Source of the DNA: Planctomycetia bacterium
GTDB lineage: Bacteria; Planctomycetota; Planctomycetia; Pirellulales; UBA7805
Direction: 5' to 3'
Assembly (NCBI GenBank): GCA_021413585.1
Contig: JAIOQB010000061.1
Span: 1 to 46,192, forward strand
Length of the DNA: 46,192 nucleotides
Shown one piece after another: positions 43,410-46,192 of the stretch (positions are counted from its first letter, which is position 1; each line of letters starts with the position of its first letter). A program made the position numbers and the translations under genes. A model generated the notes under the pieces. It worked only from the letters and a program-made list of their open reading frames with translations, did not search any database and was not told the DNA's origin.

Positions 43410-43454
43410 CCAATAAACCGCGCGCCCCGGCACGTTCCTTGGACATTGGGATTT
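43398..43454. repeat. ATTGGTCATTGG-family palindrome, copy 5, supplying a stop codon
   Basis: Left arm AAATCCCAATGACCAAT (43398-43414) and right arm TTGGACATTGGGATTT (43439-43454). The TGA stop at 43407-43409 of the preceding gene is in the left arm. Confidence 0.85.
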
Positions 43455-43464
43455 AGCCCACCAA

Positions 43465-43510
43465 CAAAAAAACCGGCCTGCTTGGACCGTGAGGTGCCAA
43501 GCAGGCCGGT
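43465..43510 (-). terminator. Intrinsic terminator of the Cys-rich protein gene
   Basis: The perfect 14-base arms are ACCGGCCTGCTTGG (43472-43485) and CCAAGCAGGCCGGT (43497-43510), with an 11-base loop. Read on the minus strand the stem is followed by a run of seven T, the classic form. It lies 34 bases beyond the stop of the gene at 43545-44231. Confidence 0.9.
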
Positions 43511-43544
43511 AAAGTTTTCGAGTCACACGGCAAGGGGCCGTAGA

Positions 43545-44231
43545 CTAGCGCTCCACGCTCGCCAGAACGCGACGGCCGCCGAGGCTGGCCGAGGCGTCTG
43601 CCTTCGGGGTGGGGGGCATCGGCACTGCATCGCCCGCGGGGGCAGCAGGACCGGCCGCCGGAGCTCCGCAGCCACAGCTGCTTTCGCATCCGCAAGACGA
43701 CTTCTTCTCGCAGCAGCCACGGTGGCACTTGAAGAGGTCGAGCAAGCAACCGCAACGCTCCTTGCAGCAGCGTTCCTTCTTGCAGCACGACTTCTCGCAA
43801 CCGCAGGCCTTGGCTTCGCAGCCGCAGGCCGGCTTCGCTTCACAACCGCAAGCCGCTTTGGCTTCGCAACCGCAAGACTTGTGTTCGCAGCCGCACTTGT
43901 GGCAGCAACGTTCCTTGTGGCAGCACTTCTTCTCGCAACCGCAAGCAGACTTGGCTTCGCAGCCGCAGGCCGGCTTCGCTTCGCAACCGCAGGCCGCCTT
44001 GGCTTCGCAACCGCAAGACTTGGCTTCGCAACCACACTTGTGGCAGCGTTCCTTGCAGCAACGTTCCTTGTGGCAACACTTCTTCTCACAGCCGCACTTC
44101 GGCTCGCAGCCACACTTGGCTTCGCAGCCGCAGCCCAGCATGGCATCCAGCAAATCGAAACCGAACGATTGCTGAGTGGCACACAGGCTCGCGCTCACAA
44201 CGAGCGCTCCTAACAACATGCTCCATTTCAT
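43545..44231 (-). CDS. Extremely Cys-rich exported repeat protein
   Basis: 228 residues. A signal peptide covers about 1-24 (MLLGALVVSASLCATQQSFG). By my count 48 cysteines follow, nearly all between 33 and 178, arranged as CGCEAK, CGCEPK, CCHKER and CCKERC modules. Two longer blocks are internally duplicated (AACGCEAKPACGCEAK occurs twice). A C-terminal Ala/Pro tail without Cys follows. There is one ribosome site (AAAGGAG) and a strong terminator, so it is an independent, probably well-expressed unit. It could bind soft metals like a metallothionein or form disulfide-linked envelope material; planctomycete walls are known to be Cys-rich. His is scattered within CCHKER, which favours metal binding. 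No family name is assigned. Confidence 0.85.
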   Translation of the reverse strand: MKWSMLLGALVVSASLCATQQSFGFDLLDAMLGCGCEAKCGCEPKCGCEKKCCHKERCCKERCHKCGCEAKSCGCEAKAACGCEAKPACGCEAKSACGCEKKCCHKERCCHKCGCEHKSCGCEAKAACGCEAKPACGCEAKACGCEKSCCKKERCCKERCGCLLDLFKCHRGCCEKKSSCGCESSCGCGAPAAGPAAPAGDAVPMPPTPKADASASLGGRRVLASVER

Positions 44232-45122
44232 AGGACTACGTCTCCTTTACGACCGAACTGCGAGTTCGTGGCTCCCTGGCTAACGCTTCTTTGCAGAGGA
44301 CCAACCGCGTCACGCTTGGGGCGTGCAGCGATTCGTCTCCGGCCACTACTTTGGCTCTCGTGGATGTAGAAAGCCACCGGCCGGTGTGTAGCTGGCAGCG
44401 ACAATCAGGTGGGCTGGGTCGACAACCGCAGTTCTTGGGGTGTTAGGCGTCAGTGGCGCTTCGAGCGTATCCTTAGCTCGAACAATCCACAACGCTCCGA
44501 CGCGCTCCGCAACAATGTTTCGCCGTCAGGGAAGTCACGCGTCCCTGGCAAGCGACACCTACCGTATCGGCCCGCCTTCAAAGACCCCTTGAGAGTTCCG
44601 AAGTAATTTTCAGCGGTCGCCTTACGTCGACTGTTAAGCAGACTTTGACGCATGTGCGACGTGGCGAAAGCTTAACGCGCCGGGTGCCGCGCCCAGGCCT
44701 AGGCGCCACCGGGACAACCGGCAAACCTTCTCAGGCTTGCCGCTGATCGCTGCGTCTTACCCCACCTGCGAGCCTCCCGCTCGCGCCAAAAACGGCCAAA
44801 AGTTTTTTCGGAAATTCATCTGCCAGCAGGAATCGGCCAGGCCGTCGATCGGCCGGGTTGACCGTTTAGTTGGCCTAATCGGTAAAGTCGCGTGGATGTT
44901 GGTCGATGTGGGGGGCCACGCGATTTGGCGGGGGAGTTGGCAATTAAAGCGGGGCGGGGCCGAACAACCCCCGGGCAGAGCCCGGGGCTATATGATGCCC
45001 GCCGTGCGGGCTGCCGGGGATTGCTTGCTCCGCGGCCAGCGCTGGGTGTATGCTGATAGGCGTCCGCCCAGCCCCCCGCCCACGTTCCCGCCCCGCCGCC
45101 CCATATTCCTTCTGGAGCTGTT
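44232..45122. other. 891-base stretch without a supported gene
   Basis: It holds the upstream region of the Cys-rich gene (AAAGGAG ribosome site near 44245 on the minus strand) and several small stems: CGGCAA/TTGCCG near 44720-44743, the ATAGCCCCGGGC repeat in reverse at 44966-44991, and TCGCGTGG/CCACGCGA near 44887-44926. No tRNA, tmRNA or RNase P signature was recognised. A structured RNA remains possible. Confidence 0.5.
45114..45117 (+). promoter_or_regulatory. Ribosome binding site of the PQQ-like gene
   Basis: GGAG five bases before the ATG at 45123. It fixes the start of the gene that runs off the window. Confidence 0.6.
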
Positions 45123-46192
45123 ATGCGCTCTCCCTTTTGCCAGGTCCGCCCGGCCCGCAATGTCGCCCTGATCATTGCCATTCTGGAAGTGTTGGCAATC
45201 GTTCTTTCCGGTGCGGCTCAGCCAGTTCTCGCGGGTGATTCGGGGACAGCTAAAGCAGTCGATCGCGACCCGCTCGATTGGCCCAATTGGCGCGGCCCAC
45301 AGCAGAACGGCGCCTCGATCGAAACGGGGCTCGCCGACCGCTGGAACCCTGAAGGGGGCCCGGACAGCAACCTGCTCTGGAAGCGAGACGACCTGGGCAC
45401 GATCTCCACGCCCATCGTCATGAACGGCAAGCTTTACACCTTGGCCCGCAGCGAGCCCGGCACCCGCCGCGAGGGGGAACGCGTGGTGTGCGTTGACGCC
45501 GCCACCGGCAAGGACATCTGGCAGCATAAGTTCAACGTATATCTTAGCGACGTCCCCGACACGCGGGTGGCGTGGAGCAGTTGCGTCGGCGATCCCGCCA
45601 CCGGCCGGATCTACGCCTTGGGCGTGTGCGGCTACTTTGTTTGCCTGGACGGCGCCACCGGCAAAGTCCTCTGGACCCATTCGCTGAGCGAAGAGTACGG
45701 CGTGCTGACCACCTACGGCGGCCGGACCAACGTGCCGGTGGTGTTCGAGAACCTGGTGATCATCAGCGGCGTGATCATCGGCTGGGGCGACATGGCGAAG
45801 CCGGCCCAGCGATTCCTGGCGTTCGACAAGAACACGGGCGAAGTCGTGTGGTTCAACGGCACCCGGCCGCTGCCGGAAGACACGACCTATAGCACCCCCT
45901 CACTAGCAGTCCTCGGTGGCAAGGCGGCCCTGGTGTTCGGCTCCAGCGACGGCTCCGTCTGGGCATTCCAGCCCCGCACGGGCGTGCCGATCTGGAAATA
46001 CGACATCTCGAAGCGAGGCATCAACACGTCTCCTACGGTCGTTGGCGATCGGGTTTACATCGGCCATAGCGAAGAGAACGTCGGCAGCGACACGACGATG
46101 GGCAACCTGGCCGCGCTCAACGGCATCGCCAGCGGCAAGCCGATGCCCACCGGCGGCGAAGACATTACCTCCAGCGGCGCCATCTGGCAGGT
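45123..46192 (+). CDS. Exported PQQ-like beta-propeller protein (partial, cut by window end)
   Basis: The frame is open from the ATG at 45123 to the last base, giving 356 residues with no stop. A signal peptide covers about 1-38 (NVALIIAILEVLAIVLSGAA, then QPVLAG). Next comes DWPNWRGPQQNGAS, the typical lead-in of planctomycete PQQ-like proteins, then repeated blades: TPIVMNGKLYTLARSEP, VVCVDAATGKDIWQHKF, YFVCLDGATGKVLWTHS, FLAFDKNTGEVVWFNGT, SVWAFQPRTGVPIWKYD, SPTVVGDRVYIGHSEEN. The [AV]xDxxTGKxxW blade signature is clear. Despite the name many such proteins do not bind PQQ; the function is unknown. The C terminus lies beyond the window. Confidence 0.88.
   Translation, partial: MRSPFCQVRPARNVALIIAILEVLAIVLSGAAQPVLAGDSGTAKAVDRDPLDWPNWRGPQQNGASIETGLADRWNPEGGPDSNLLWKRDDLGTISTPIVMNGKLYTLARSEPGTRREGERVVCVDAATGKDIWQHKFNVYLSDVPDTRVAWSSCVGDPATGRIYALGVCGYFVCLDGATGKVLWTHSLSEEYGVLTTYGGRTNVPVVFENLVIISGVIIGWGDMAKPAQRFLAFDKNTGEVVWFNGTRPLPEDTTYSTPSLAVLGGKAALVFGSSDGSVWAFQPRTGVPIWKYDISKRGINTSPTVVGDRVYIGHSEENVGSDTTMGNLAALNGIASGKPMPTGGEDITSSGAIWQ

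Noticed and set aside
43700-44140. Direct repeats that at first sight resemble a CRISPR array
   Set aside because: The periodicity is that of CGCEAK-type codon repeats in a continuous reading frame; there are no unique spacers of equal length and no cas genes.
44232-44800. RNase P RNA, tmRNA or 6S RNA in the gene-free stretch
   Set aside because: None of the conserved core sequences (such as GAGGAAAGUC or a tRNA-like 3' end) was found on either strand.

Overview
This 46.2 kb GC-rich window looks like the chromosome of a planctomycete, probably of the Pirellulales type, although no rRNA or marker gene fixes the rank. The evidence is the mix of families: a DUF1080-ThuA fusion, a giant PVC-type cytochrome protein with a CxxCH motif, a Hanks-type kinase with a multi-membrane tail, a FecR/anti-sigma-like N terminus on an alpha-2-macroglobulin, a GH29 fucosidase, an HTTM protein, a PQQ-like beta-propeller and several small membrane proteins with planctomycete-style N termini. 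Many short dispersed hairpin repeats lie between, and sometimes inside, the genes.

Layout. 0-5.4 kb: a membrane-anchored alpha-2-macroglobulin with an intact thioester motif. 5.6-9.6 kb: a bufferin-like RiPP operon with two Cys-rich precursors carrying Tat signals, a DUF692/MNIO enzyme (BufB-like), a membrane protein of unknown role and a DUF2063 protein (BufC-like). 9.8-18.6 kb: a propeller-like surface protein, a fucosidase, an LRR protein, a zinc-ribbon membrane protein, the DUF1080-ThuA protein, an archaemetzincin and a cupin. 18.7-24.7 kb: a Ser/Thr kinase, an M48 protease homologue that has lost its HExxH motif, RlmN with a repeat-derived insert, a DUF480 protein and a YcxB-like membrane protein. 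25.2-27.3 kb: two exported proteins, one a trypsin-like protease. 27.8-29.7 kb: three small genes resembling orphan immunity genes. 30.0-37.2 kb: the PVC cytochrome protein, the HTTM protein and a rhomboid protease. 37.4-43.4 kb: a coiled-coil membrane protein, BioF overlapping an EVE-domain gene, a small membrane protein and a helical-repeat protein. 43.5-46.2 kb: an extremely Cys-rich exported protein, a 0.9 kb non-coding stretch and a PQQ-like propeller gene cut by the window end.

The only clear multi-gene system is the bufferin-like operon. In known bufferins an MNIO enzyme with its partner modifies cysteines of an exported peptide so that it binds copper. This version has two Tat-type precursors, one of them a predicted lipoprotein, and no DoxX-like gene but an unrelated membrane protein in the cluster. 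Most other genes are single units separated by repeat hairpins. A second theme is that these repeats enter genes: they appear to supply stop codons to at least three genes, and they add in-frame peptide segments to the BufB-like, BufC-like and RlmN proteins.
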